DNA of 64,000 nucleotides from positions 124,001 to 188,000 of the forward strand of contig JAVHKY010000012.1 of assembly GCA_035079385.1 (NCBI GenBank), given 5' to 3'. The translations under genes were made by a program, and so were the position numbers. Positions within the stretch are counted from its first letter, which is position 1. Each line of letters opens with the position of its first letter. Source of the stretch: Aspidiotus rigidus (lineage: Eukaryota; Arthropoda; Insecta; Hemiptera; Diaspididae). Under the pieces are notes generated by a model that was not told the DNA's origin, did no database searches, and saw only the letters and a program-made list of their open reading frames with translations. Shown piece by piece: positions 44,830 to 55,934 of this stretch.

Positions 44830-46970
44830 TTTTAGAGTAGAGAGAAAAGTTCGGCTGAGGTTAGGTATTGTATAGGTTCTGTGAATGAGGTGTCATTTTT
44901 CAGTGCTTGTATTCTAGAGTGAGGTATGTTTAGTGAGTTTCGTAGATTGTAAGTTCAGGGCATGTAAAAATATGGTTCATATCTATTGTATTGAAGAGAC
45001 ATTTTGAGCAGTTGGGTGGTTATGAACATGGTGAGTCCGGTATACCCTATTCTGAGGCGGGTCAAGACAGATGTTTCTTTTCTATATGATCTGCATTTTG
45101 TGGGTTTTAGAGGGTTAGCCTTGATAGGGAGAAGTTTGTTTTCAAGTTGGTTAGACCATAGGTAAGACCATTTTTCAAGTGTTTTGGGGCAGTAGTGGTT
45201 TTTAATATCAGACGCTGGAATTTTCCATGACAGGGTCACAATGTTCAAATCGGTCGAGTCTTTGGCTGCTTTGTCTGCAATATCACTTTGTGTTAGTTCG
45301 ATGTGTGAAGGAATCCACACCAGGATTACGGACGATGTAGCTTGTGTTATGATGTTGATGATGGTGTGGATTCTTTGAATGATGAGGTCTTGCGAGAAGA
45401 TATTTTGGATGGCTGAGAATGATGATAACGAGTCTGTGATTGTGAGATAATGTTTATTGAGTGAAAGTGGATTTTTTTTTAGTCATTTGAGAATTGCAAA
45501 AAGTTCTGCAATGTACACTGAGGCTGTGTTTCATACTCGAAAAGTGAAGAGAGAATTATTGATCGAGAAGGCTAGTCCACTTTTATTGTGAAGTTTTGAA
45601 CCGTCTGTAAAACAAAGGATGTCCAAGTGGTGGTTTTTTAGAAAGTTCCTAATTTCTCTTTTGAGCTGTGTGTTGGGAAGGGAAGGAGAGAATTTCGTGA
45701 ATTTGTCTTGGAAATTAGCCGAGTGTAGTGCCCATGGAGGGATGGAGTTGGTCGAAGGTGAATTTTTGTTCGTTAATTCGTTCCAGGTTGAGTTCCATGT
45801 ATTTTTTAGTGTCCAAAAAGAAATTTTCTACGTTATTGGTGAGTGGGTGTGTTTGTGTTCAAGGATATGTTGGCCAGAAAAGATGTCGTAAGTATCTGTC
45901 TAGGGTATTCGAGAGGAGGTTCGCTAGCTACAACGTATAGGCTGAGGCTAGGGCTTGTTCGAAAAGCACCCAGCACAAGGCGGAGAGATGAGTTTTGGAT
46001 TGGGTCTAAAGTTGAGAGAGCTGTTTTGTTTGCAAGCCGGTAATCAAGCTGTGAGCGGGTCAGGCTGCGGTATAATTGCAATAAAATTTTACTGTTGCAC
46101 CCTGTGCTAGGATGCGTGAGATATTTGAGGACATTCTGAGTGCGATTACATTTTTCTTTGAGATTTTATTATGTGGTATCCAGGTTGAAGTTTGATCAAA
46201 TATGAGGCCGAGAAATTTTATTGTATTAAGGGTGTGAATTTATTTTTTGTTGAGTGTGAGGGGAAGTATAGTTGGGATAGATCTTCTGTGGCGAAAAATA
46301 ATTAGGTGTGTTTTCTTTTCTGAAAAACGGAAACCGTTTTCTGATGCCCAGTTTGGTAGGTTCTTGTGGTTATCATGGAAAAGGAAATGTGCTCGGCTTG
46401 GTAATTTGGATTTGACGGGTATACTATAGTCGTCTGCGTAGAGTCTTTGGGTGAGAGGGGGTTGTATGTTGTTGGTTATATCGTTTATGGCAACCATAAA
46501 CAGGAAGACGCTAAATACTGACCCTTGAGGTACACCGTTTTGTATGTACTGTGAGGTGATGAAGTCTTATTTTGGATTCGTACAGTTATAGTCCATTTTC
46601 AAGGAAAGTTGAGGATGTTAGGGAGGTTGCCTCGTAGACCATGGTTGTATAGTTTTTGGACAATACTCGCGGGAAGGCTTACTCAAGGTCAAAAAATATT
46701 GTGTACAGGCTTGATTTTGATATGTATGCGTCTTGTGTATATAGCATTGTAAGTCGGCTAGAGCATGGATGGTGCTTCGCTTCTTACGTGATCCAAACTG
46801 ATATTCTGAGATGAGGTTACATATTTGATTCGAGATACCATATTAGTCTCTTGTTCAAAATTTTTTCGAAAATTTTTCCCAAAACGCTGGTTAATGCTAT
46901 GGGACGGTAGGACATGACTACTCGTGGGTCAAAGCCTGGTTTAAGTATTGTAATCACTGATAAGGCTGAA
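44830..46970 (-). pseudogene. Non-LTR retrotransposon ORF2 remnant (RT plus RNase H)
   Basis: Minus-strand order: about 46970-46800 gives ILKPGFDPRVVMSYRPIALT and LGKIFEKIL (early RT motifs). About 46540-46240 gives NGVPQGSVFSV and PLTQRLYADDYSI with the YADD catalytic box intact. 46081-45833 is thumb/connection (PIQNSSLRLVLGAFRTSP). 45420-44955 is RNase H (VWIPSHIELTQSDIADKAAK) and tail (RLRIGYTGLTMF). Frameshifts and stops break it into at least five pieces. It is related to the remnant at 31-33 kb (shared MVAI.DI and PLTQRL) but is less decayed at the active site. Some 5' sequence is missing. Confidence 0.8.
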
Positions 46971-47284
46971 AGATAGAAAACTGAGCACAATAATACGAGA
47001 TCGATGAAATTTGATTTTACCCTTCATGCACAAAACTTTGAAACCACATATATAGGAAATGAAGTTTGTGACTGGCTCAAAATCGTTTACGGACTTGTGT
47101 CTATCTCTGGATTTCAACTTGATTCCGCCGACTCCCACCAATGAAGAAGGAAGAGCTACAAAACATATTACTCGCCTCTAGGCTAATGAAATGGAATGTA
47201 TACGAGTTATTCTAAGATCGTATTTCGGACGAAGCTGAACAATTGATATTATTGTCAATGAAATGTAAAAAAGGAAAGGCGGCT

Positions 47285-48650
47285 TCAGGAATGATTTTGG
47301 CACGTGTGGGCTGGATGGCATGCAGAGTTACATTCTAACCCCTGCTTCATGCAAGAACACCGATTCGTTCCACATTTTTGCAAGCAGGAGCATCTTCGGT
47401 ATCCCTGACCAGTACACCTACAGAATCCATTCTGCCAAGCTCCCGTAGTGAGAATCTTGCCGAGGGGCACTCCCGACGCTGTCAGTGCCTTACACTTCGT
47501 AAGTACTACGGCATTCCGCTCCAATTTTCGTATTCAATCGGCCGTGTAACTACGTATAGAGGGGTCACCCCGCCCCTGATGAAATTCCGGAATGGTAATG
47601 AGAACGCTATCCCCGACTTTAATTGGAGGCAGGATGCCTTGCCCTCGGGTAATCATTCACATTCTTTGCTGCTTCCTCGCGCGCAACTACGGTAGGATGT
47701 TGCTGTGTTTCGACAACCTGAGAGAAATGTGGAATATCGTTAGCTGCAATCTGTGCTTGGTGCTACCTCCTTGCATCACTTACCTTATTTATATCCGTTC
47801 CTTCAAAGGGTGCATGTACCTCTACAACTTGGATAACCTCCGTCGTGTCTACTCGCGGTTTTTTTCGGCGTGGGCACTGCTGAAAGAAAATAACATACAA
47901 ATGAGGAACTCATGATCGTTTCCCATACCTAGTCCATCAGTAGCCTACTTTACCTGCATTCCGTTTCCATTTCGAGTACGTGTTTCTACCGTACATAGCT
48001 CCTCTTCTACAACTTCAATTGTGTCTTTGTCACATACTTTGCGTTTTCCAGTTCCTCGATTCTGCAACGAAAAAATTAAAGGATAAATATTGGTGAGGAT
48101 TGCATGATCATGTTACCCATATCTACTTCTTCAGAACTTCACCTCAGTTGTCATTCCGTCTCGAGTACGTATGTCGGCTCTGAACATTCACAGGAGACGT
48201 ACAGATACGTACCTCACCACTCATCGGATCGTCAACGTCACTATCGCCTTCAGAGAGGGGGGGGGGGGCAACAAATCCAGGAACTTTTCCTCAATCATCT
48301 GAGGATTCATTTGGACTAGAAATTCACTTGGTATACTGGCGGTGAGACCCATATGAGCTTTCTGTCTGAACATCACCTCGTATGGGCTCATCTTGATGGA
48401 GTTCATTCCCCATTGCACAAAAGGAAGGCCTTGGCTCCTCTTTGGGGTTTTATTGGCCCGCATCCACGCCACCAGTGCATTTCTTGAGGGACCATTTCCT
48501 CTCTCAACGGAGCCTTGGCTTTGCGGATATCAAGGCCTTTCGGTCAGCCCACAACGCACCTAACTAGAGAATGATGTCCGCTGTGAACTCCCGGCCATTG
48601 TCCGATTGGAGCACACGAGGAACATCGAAATTATAGTGATATATCGAACT
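47285..48650 (-). pseudogene. KRBA2-like integrase gene fragment with CXC domain
   Basis: On the minus strand, about 48640-48575 reads VPRVLQSDNGREFTADIIL, a DDE integrase core segment ending in a stop. 48545-48221 has QSQGS-VER-like and VAWMRANKTPKRSQGLPFVQ, then MSPYEVMFRQKAHMGL, and 47524-47285 holds a cysteine cluster (CRCTGQGYRRCSCLQKCG, CSCMKQGLECNSACHPAHTC) like a tesmin/CXC domain. This order, integrase then CXC, is seen in the KRBA2/SCAND3-like integrase proteins that are common in insect genomes. Separate frames and lost connecting parts mark it as decayed. Confidence 0.7.
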
Positions 48651-48829
48651 TGACTTTGTAAAAAAACTCACAGGTTTTTCTACCGGAGTTGAACGAGGGA
48701 TGAATTTTAAAACGTAATGAAATAAAAGAGATTAAAAATTAGCTTTATTTCTTTGGAGACACCAAAAAATTTCTCTTATTTCAAGCATCGACCGAAAATT
48801 TGCTTCTGACCTCTGTACATGTACCTTTT

Positions 48830-49382
48830 CTTTTTCAGTCAGTTATTACTCGTACAAGATAATGTGACGTATATACGTCACGAATTCCAAACTCCAAGGG
48901 AAAAAAGCTTTCAAAAAAATCAAACATGAAAATTGTTTCTTGAAAACAAGTCCAACGAAGTAAATTGACGGGTAATTTTCTTAGCAGGCAGGCTTCGTAT
49001 TTGACGTCGAACGATTTTTTAGATGTTCTCATTGTTCTCGTTATCATATTCCGTATACAAAAAGCGTGTATTTTACAGCAATATGTTTCTTCATTGAAAG
49101 AATGTCCGACAAAAAAAAAAAACTATAACCTACGTCAAAGTGCAATTGATTTTGCATCAATAATTATATTATTCGTGCGTATCATGATAACAGTTTCCGG
49201 AAAACAGACAATTTCCGAAAAGATATCATTACGTTATCGTTGCATACGCTTATTTATGGAGGCATACTTACGGTATAGTTCATAGTTCAATTCCTCACTA
49301 CACATTAACTTGTCGTTTTATTCGGTCAGTTTTTTGGCGTTTCCATTTTCAATCTCGCTGCTCATCGCAATTATCATTCAGA
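48830..49382 (+). promoter_or_regulatory. Upstream region of peptide gene D
   Basis: Paralogous to 37720-38259 along its length. GATAAC at 49186-49191 and TTCCGGAA at 49195-49202 are kept. The TATA position now reads CGCTTATTTATGGAGG (near 49247), so the TATAAA box of the other copies is lost or shifted. Confidence 0.65.
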
Positions 49383-49574
49383 ATGAAAATATTTCAATAT
49401 CTGTTCGCATTATTTGTGCTTGTGAGTTCCTTAATCGCACCAAGTGCTGATGCGGTTTCTTGTACGTCTATAGGTACTGAGCAATGTGCAGGTAAAATAA
49501 ACTGTCCTATGGGATTGGTTCCTTACTGTGTCCCTCAGCCTGGAGGTTTTCAATGCCAATGTCGTAGGCCCTAG
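49383..49574 (+). CDS. Small secreted six-cysteine peptide, copy D
   Basis: A 63-aa single-exon precursor with signal peptide MKIFQYLFALFVLVSSLIAP. The mature part has spacing C7C5C7C8C1C: the first loop is two residues longer than in copies A-C. It is nearly neutral, ending QCQCRRP. The VPQPGG tail relates it to copy C. The 3' UTR block (GGGCGGCCAGGTCACTCTCA) and an AATAAA at about 49738 follow. The downstream flank is interrupted after about 49855 by a composite insertion. Altered TATA sequence upstream raises doubt about expression. Confidence 0.75.
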   Translation: MKIFQYLFALFVLVSSLIAPSADAVSCTSIGTEQCAGKINCPMGLVPYCVPQPGGFQCQCRRP

Positions 49575-50031
49575 TAATTGTCTTTGGGCGGCCAGGTCAC
49601 TCTCAACCGAGACAGAAAATTTTCAAAACCATACAGATAGGTTGAAACTCCGGAAAACTATCACTAAAAATTGCAATTTCGTTTCGTATTTAAATTCATC
49701 TACGAGTATTTTATTTCAATACCGTGTCAACAATTTTCAATAAAAATGTTTCACAATAGTACTTCCGTTGTATTCATTTGAATAATGAGCTCTTTTCACA
49801 CGACCCTGCTCTACTTCTGCGACTTATTTATTCTATATAATGGGTAATAATTACTTATCAGGAATTGAATGCTCACAGCTGAGTTTTATCGGTCACAGAC
49901 CATTATCAAAGCAAATCAGAAACAAATTGATGAGACAAGGAAACAAGACAGATCAAGTGTTAGTGACGACGTCCTTATTGGGTGCTGCTCTAATATGCGC
50001 ACTGCCGGTTATTTCAACATTCTAATATGCG

Positions 50032-50256
<225 letters not shown>

Positions 50257-50329
50257 CCGCTTATTCGCCCTACAAGTATGTGAGTTGTCCAGATAAGTCA
50301 GCCGCACAAATGAGTGCGTTGTTCAGATA

Positions 50330-50985
50330 CATTGTCCATCGTCGTCACCCAGATATCTTCCAAGAAAGCCAAAAACGGGTAGACCTCATTTTTGCGCCAC
50401 ATTTGCCAACAGTATCGATTGAGGTGCGATTGGAACGTAGAAGGGGGCACTCCTTTCTTGGGTTTGCCAGGATCGTTTGATTGCCTGTGTCTGTGCACCG
50501 GTTTCAAGGTCAACATAATTTCGCTGATGGTTGACTGTTTCATGGTTGTAACCTTTGGACGCCAGGCGTCGGTGTACCGGCCACTCATTGGAATGGATGT
50601 AGGATCCAGCTTCGCATTCTCTTTCAATTATAGGGATCAGGGTCGCCTTGTCACGTCGCTCCACGTAAAAGTAGCGGCAATCGTTCTCTTGCCGCAGGCC
50701 GAAAACCCAGGGACCATCTACCCGAGCGCCATGGTTGCGCCAATTGACTACTTCAGCTTCTTCATCTTTACTTTCTGGTTGTTCATCCCCAGCCAAGATA
50801 CGGCCACGGTTATATTTACGGCGACCTGCAAAGCGAGCCTCATCAATTTGAAAGGGGTTGTCGAATGTCCCCTTCATTTTTCGTTTCTTTCCAATGACAG
50901 CAGTATTGAGCCAATCATCCGCTGTTTGTGTCGCTCTTCCTGTCATTTTTGGAGTTGTTGCTATATCCATATCAATGACAAACAA
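50330..50985 (-). pseudogene. Merlin/ISXO2-like transposase with lost active site
   Basis: The minus strand encodes a second Merlin catalytic domain: FQIDEARFAGRRKYNRGR, GPWVFGL, FYVERRDKATLIPIIE, then SNEWPVHR and QAIKRSW. Compared with the copy at 760-1359, the first Asp is kept, the second Asp is Asn and the Glu is Lys, so catalysis is not expected. After this the frame shifts by one: the C-terminal HLNRYCWQMWRKNEVYPFLA segment is read in the neighbouring frame to about 50330. The element ends next to the (CT)n tract, and no TIRs were found. Confidence 0.75.
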
Positions 50986-51539
50986 GTAAACGAACTCCAA
51001 TATCTGGCTCAGTGACAGCTTATACAATTCATCTTTTTATTCAGGTCAGTAAAATGGAGAAATTCCTTTCAATTCCTCACAGTTCGAGACGTTCGGCAGC
51101 CTTTTTTGACACAACGGAGTTTGGGAATCCATTCGCCGCTCTATGATTTGCGCCTCTTCTCGGCTATTTCCCCGCCGCATTTAAGACCAGGGTCCTGAGC
51201 ATCAACTTCTCCAAGCAAGCCATGTTCAAGTAAAAATTGTACGCTTTTATCCTCGGACGACACGACATTAACATAAAATTCTTTCAACTACATCGTAGTT
51301 ACACATGAGATAACAGAAAATCAAATCTAAGAACGACTACGCTTCTGTTAGTACATACACTAGGAGTGTCACAGTTAATCTACGGGCAGCGATGCAATGT
51401 TACGTAATTAGTTCATGTACGAGTGTTGTGAGAGGTTGAAGTATTGCCTACACATTATTTTACGCTTTCATTCCTAAATGTAGATCACATATTCGTGGTA
51501 GAACGTATGTTAGAGCAACACCCATTATGGTTATCAATT

Positions 51540-52243
51540 GCTCTCATGTCCCTGTCGAGTCTGATGAAGAAGCCTTGCTCAATAGAAGCCTGAAATACTG
51601 CCTCCCTCATTTGAGACGCGATCAAGCCTTGAACGACGATGTTGCAGATCTCATGACCAAGATCAGTACCGGCAATACTACGTACTCAAACCAACTGCGC
51701 TGAAGTTCTCTTCAACCATTGTTCAGATTGATGATCATTCGAACCATAAACCCTCGAAACTGAGGAGGAAGGTCGCTAACGACAACCTTGTCACAAAAGC
51801 TGATAATGGTAACGCTGTAGCTATCATGCACAAACAATCCTACGATGATGAAGTGTACAAGATTCTTTAAACGTATGGGCTACCATGGGTACATAAACCT
51901 GACACGCTCATGTATCCTGTCATCTTTTACAACTCCTCCCCCACCTACTTCCTTGCGAAATATTTGAACCAGTGGTTCAAATCGAGAGTCGATCTGAACA
52001 ACCTGCACTCCATCAAGAATCCCAACTCATTGGTCCAGAACATCAAAGATGTGGAACCTCCATTTGAGTCAGTTCTCACCTCGTAGCCCTCTTTCCGAAT
52101 GTACCCAAAGAAGCCACCGGCCTCTAGTACACTCACGTCTTGCTGGTGAAATCCCTCATTCCTCCTAAAGAGATTGATGGACTCATGAGTCTCCTCCGTA
52201 TCTGCTGGTCATCCTAACAGATATCGCTTCAGGGAGAAGTTAA
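51540..52243 (+). pseudogene. Penelope-like element reverse transcriptase fragment
   Basis: Plus-strand pieces are SDEEALLNRSLKYCLPH, LVTKADNGNAVAIMHKQSYD, SPTYFLAKYLNQWFKSRVDL and HSIKNPNSLVQNIK, with an REK segment at the end (about 52225). The KADxGNxxVIM and SPTYxLAKYL phrases are characteristic of Penelope-type RTs. Stops and frame changes interrupt it, and neither the catalytic YxDD region nor a GIY-YIG domain is present. Confidence 0.7.
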
Positions 52244-52975
52244 TCTTCCTTCCTAGTCACGCCGCAAAGACCTGCCAGTGTAATTTGTAAGATGTAGAAC
52301 ACTCTTAGAATCGCCTTCAATTTTTGTAAGAACGCTTTTTATTCACGCCTCACATCGTTTGACTCCTCTGTAAGTGTATTTGCAAAATTTTAAAATATGA
52401 AATCTTTTTCGAAACTGGGTTTTGGTGAGAATTCCTACCATCTCGATGTCTGTTAACCCAACCAAACTTTGACCTAATTTAGGGTCTAGGAAAAATTTGG
52501 ACCGCTGAGGCATATATATGAGACAAGACTTGGAAAATTTTAGAGCTTTCAACTCCTATCAACAGGACACGATGAAGTGTGAAATCACAAAATGAAATAT
52601 ACTCTACAAACATATTTGTACATCATCAATAAACATTCAAAAGTCTAACATCTATACCGGAATCTTGATCATTCTGTTGATAGGTCCCCACAGGTTGATG
52701 GTTAGGGTAGGATTGAAACGTGCGCGCTCTCTCGACCACTGTCTAGAAGAAATACCGGTGAAAATTTTTTTGTCTCGTTTTTTTTTTTTTTCTTTTTCTT
52801 TGGAGTGGGTATTTTTTACAAATTAATATGAAGCCAAGCGTTTGTTCTTATAGCGTCTTTATTCACGTAAAATCAATAAAAATAGCTGCGCAATTGTTTT
52901 TGGAGCAGAAATCCCTTTGATTACGCTACTGTTAATCAATATGAAATATTTATCGGGTCGCTATTACTAACTATG
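52241..52975. repeat. Resumed flank of peptide unit D
   Basis: 52245-52400 is paralogous to 56195-56350 (GCCAGTGTRATTTGTAAG, CCTTCAATKTTTRTRAG, ATTCACG). The rest, to 52975, is AT-rich with no gene seen. Confidence 0.65.
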
Positions 52976-52984
52976 AATAGTCAA

Positions 52985-53330
52985 TATGATACTGAGGGGG
53001 CCCCCGCTCGATTCGCTGGGGAAGATTCGCCGTTTGGGAGAGGCCAGTATTCGCCGTCACGGAAAAAAATTAACGAACAAGAAGAAAAATTTATTGGACA
53101 TAAAATTTGCCGTTACAAATCATACCCTGATTTCGAAATTTGCGTGCGTCTGTCCGTGCGTCCGTGCAAATGACCTTCAGACTTATAAAAATTTCGAAAT
53201 CCTGATCTTTACCCTGATTTTGAAAAATGCGTGCGTCCGTCTTTTTGTCGCATTTATAGCCTGCATTATACTAGCCTTCATTGCCCCCAAAAGCTGTTAG
53301 CTTCAAATATTCTACTCTAAACTAGACTTA
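52985..53330. repeat. GC-richer block with GCGTGCGTCCGTC repeats
   Basis: Two copies of GAAATTTGCGTGCGTCTGTC / GAAAAATGCGTGCGTCCGTC lie about 85 bp apart. The start GGGGCCCCCGCTCGATTCGC and the GTCCG words resemble the flank of the 45-bp minisatellite at 13.6 kb. Possibly the far end of the same element as the block at 53.64 kb. Confidence 0.5.
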
Positions 53331-53639
53331 TACTAGATGAAGAAGGGGGCGAATAACATGAAACATGATCTTTATTTATTTGGCTACGCCAGAACATTTT
53401 TTTTTTTTTTTAAATTACATCCAACCAAAAAAAATAAATATTGAAAAAAAAAAAGAAGAAAAAATACAAAAAAAGGAATAGAAAAAAAATCATATACATT
53501 ATATGAATGTAAGAAAAAAAAAATTAGATGCCATTGAAGGACTGCAATTGTCCCGAGTCCCCTAGAGCCTAAAGTTTTTCCAAGTCCTGAAAATCATGAC
53601 TTGACAACTTGAACGTGCTGCAATTTCAAGGAAGCCGTC

Positions 53640-53890
53640 GTCTTTCCAAGTCCCCCTCCTATCATATATAGCTCGGAAGTAGGAATTTTTCTAAGTCTCC
53701 TTCCTATCATATATGGCTAGAGGGTCGAAATTTTTCCAAGTCCCCTTCCTACCATATATATCTCGGAGGGAGGAATTTTTCCAAGTCCCCCTCCCCTCTC
53801 CGTGACGTCATCAACCTCGCTCGCACTCGCGGACGAAAATTTCCTGGAAGTACCCCCCAATAAAAGGAATAGCGGGTTCCCCGCTAAAAG
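53640..53890. repeat. 45-bp minisatellite in inverse orientation, about 3 copies
   Basis: CTATCATATATRGCTCGGA... and TTTTTCCAAGTCCCC repeats (53643-53790) are the reverse complement of the 45-bp unit at 13.6 kb. The adjoining 53800-53880 (GACGTCATC, GCGGACGAAAATTT, TACCCCCCAATAAAA, AGCGGGTTCCCCGCT) mirrors the flank found at 13560-13636. Confidence 0.85.
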
Positions 53891-53944
53891 ACAAGCGAAA
53901 ACAGGGCTGAAGCCGAGTTTGAACGAAAATCATGAAATATGAAG

Positions 53945-54423
53945 GGGAAAAAAAAAAAAAGTCGGAAAGAGGGTGGCTGTTGGGCCTCACCTTGAAGAAA
54001 TGGAAAAATTGATTTGAATTTAAATGTTGATCGAAGTAGGTAGGTCAGAAATAATTTTGAGAATGTGTGAGAAAATCGAAGGGTTTTCGGATGATAGGAG
54101 GTTGGCGGCTCTGAAAGGAGTAGAGAATTGGAGATTAATGGCTTCTAAGTATAATGTTTGTCTAATGTTGGATATTTCTGAGCATTCGAAAACATAATGA
54201 TTGATTTCGTCTTCAGAAGGATTGTCGGGATGAAGGGAACATGGTCATATTCGGAAAGATTTAAACGGTTTAGGTGAACGGGGAGTCGATTGTGTCCAAA
54301 ACGAAGATGGCTGAGTTTAACGATAAGAGAGCGGAGAATATCGTTGAAAAGTTTATACCAACGGAATGTCGGAAAAAGAGGTTGAACGAGGAAATCAAAA
54401 TTTTTATCACAGATTGTGCGCAA
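53945..54423 (-). pseudogene. 3' end of a non-LTR retrotransposon
   Basis: Minus strand 54423-54145 reads LIVKLSHLRFGHNRLPVHLN then RLNLSEYDH and IIMFSNAQKY, the usual tail after the RNase H domain (GHN.LP.HL..L; a CPKY-like end with cysteines lost). The reading continues as AANLLSSENPSIFSHILK to about 54020 and ends near a poly-T (poly-A on the minus strand) at 53950-53962. Confidence 0.65.
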
Positions 54424-54537
54424 TACCTCTTAGGTACTCGATAGTACTGCGATTTTCGTATTTGTAGTAAGATCGTCCACTTGGACGTACTTCCTTTTTT
54501 TAGCTGATGGTGGGGGTACTCCCCATTCTCCAGGAGT

Positions 54538-54960
54538 TTACTCGTACTCAGTATCGCGTGTTTTCTGAACTCTCATCAGTGTTTTTATAAATCCCCAAAT
54601 AGATGGGTGGAAGTAAGTGAATTCTCCCTGCAATCTTTTGTGACCAGCTTCTGCTCGGTTGTTAGTACGTGGTTCACCATTTACAGTTCGTGCATACACG
54701 TTCCACCAATCCATATGGAAACGAGGCTGCTTCCTTGTTCGTCGTATTTGCCGACCGAAATAATAATCTTCTACGTGACGTAGATCGACATATTCTTGTA
54801 GTTCCTCAAATGCAGTCACATCATCTTCGAGATGAGGAACAAAAGCTAACGCTGTAACCATTCGAACATGCAAATTTATAGTCGGGTCATTCTTGTATAG
54901 CGTTTGTAGATGATACCAACGAACGTGCTTTTGAATATTCTGGGAAAATTAGAAGAAACA
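54538..54960 (-). pseudogene. MULE transposase C-terminal fragment
   Basis: Minus-strand 111-codon frame with MVTALAFVPHLEDDVTAFEE, RFHMDWWNVYARTVNGEPRT, NNRAEAGHKRLQGEF and HPSIWGFIKTLMRVQ, which matches the end of the MULE catalytic domain (LWN.Y....G..RTNN..EGWH). A further NIQKHVRWYHLQTLYKNDP lies upstream across a frame change to about 54950. It is from a different lineage than the MULE copy at 7.4-8.5 kb. The N-terminal part is missing. Confidence 0.75.
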
Positions 54961-55565
54961 ACTACCGTTGGAAACGCAGCTTTGATTGCCTGTTCGTCTT
55001 CTTGAAGGGACTACAACAAATCTAACATTTGTGTACGGCGATCATACGTCTGGCAAATCGTCCCCGGCGAATTGAATGCGACCCAATACTGAGGATGAAT
55101 TATCAAAATGACTTAGATGTTGTGGTAAAAACTATGTTATGTTAATTCCAAAAATTACGTCGCGGACGTACAAGTATTGTGGTTTGTGACGTTGTAAATA
55201 TATTTTATTCATTAAAAAACTATATTTTTGGACTGGTTGATTTCGATGAATTTTTTTTTTTTTGGTCATTTTGAAACACGGAATTTCTTGTAGTAAGGGG
55301 AAAAAAAGCTTTCAAAAAATAAAATAATATGAACATTTTTCATTGAAACAAAGTCTAAACGGTGTAAATTATTCAGTGATAGGTTTTGTATTTGACGTCG
55401 AACAATTTTTTAAGTGTTTTCATCGTTGTTGTTATCATAATTCTTCTACAATAAGCGTGCATTATACAGCATTATGCTTCTTTATTTCAAGTATGTCGAG
55501 CAAAAAAATATATAACCTACATCGAAGTCCAACTAGGTTTGCATCAATGTATTTATACGTAAAAT

Positions 55566-55680
55566 GATAACAGTTTCCAAAAAACCCAAAATTTGTGAGA
55601 AAATTAGAAAAAAAAAAGAAAACATAGATGTAATCTTTGTTTACGCTGCGCATTCCATTTGCATGAGGTATAAATGGAGG
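55566..55680 (+). promoter_or_regulatory. Promoter module of peptide gene E
   Basis: GATAAC at 55566-55571 and TATAAATGGAGG with TATAAA at 55669-55674 are kept. The palindrome position reads TTTCCAAAAA, so the TTCCGGAA site is lost in this copy. The wider upstream region from about 55260 is paralogous to the other units. Confidence 0.65.
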
Positions 55681-55775
55681 TATACTCGTGACATAGCTTA
55701 TTGTGCAATTTCAATAACTTGTCGTTTTGTTTGGTCAATTTTTTGACGTGCGCCTCATCGCAAACATCGTTCGGA

Positions 55776-55934
55776 ATGAAAATATTTGCATTATTTCTGC
55801 TTGTAAGTTGTTTGATCGTATCGTCAAGTGCGCAGATAGGGAAATCTTGTCAATCTAATGATGATTGTAGGAATTTGGGATGTCCTCTTCCGACGTGGAA
55901 CACATGTGTAAATAAGCAATGCCAATGTCGTTAG
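55776..55934 (+). CDS. Small secreted six-cysteine peptide, copy E
   Basis: A 52-aa precursor, the shortest intact member. The open frame extends upstream to 55701, but the ATG at 55776 is chosen because it gives the family start MKIFALFLLVSCLIVSSSAQ. The mature part has spacing C5C4C7C4C1C and ends QCQCR, with little net charge. From memory, this spacing equals the plant late-nodulin (NCR) consensus, including a polar five-residue first loop (QSNDD). The likeness is in pattern only and probably convergent. The 3' UTR block (GGCGGCCAGTTCACTTTCAA, AATGACAGGTAATTTTTGAA) and AATAAA near 56067 follow. Confidence 0.8.
   Translation: MKIFALFLLVSCLIVSSSAQIGKSCQSNDDCRNLGCPLPTWNTCVNKQCQCR

Noticed and set aside
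55701..55775. 25-residue N-terminal extension of peptide E
   Set aside because: The extension overlaps the 5' UTR region conserved in other units, and the internal ATG gives the family MKIF signal peptide.
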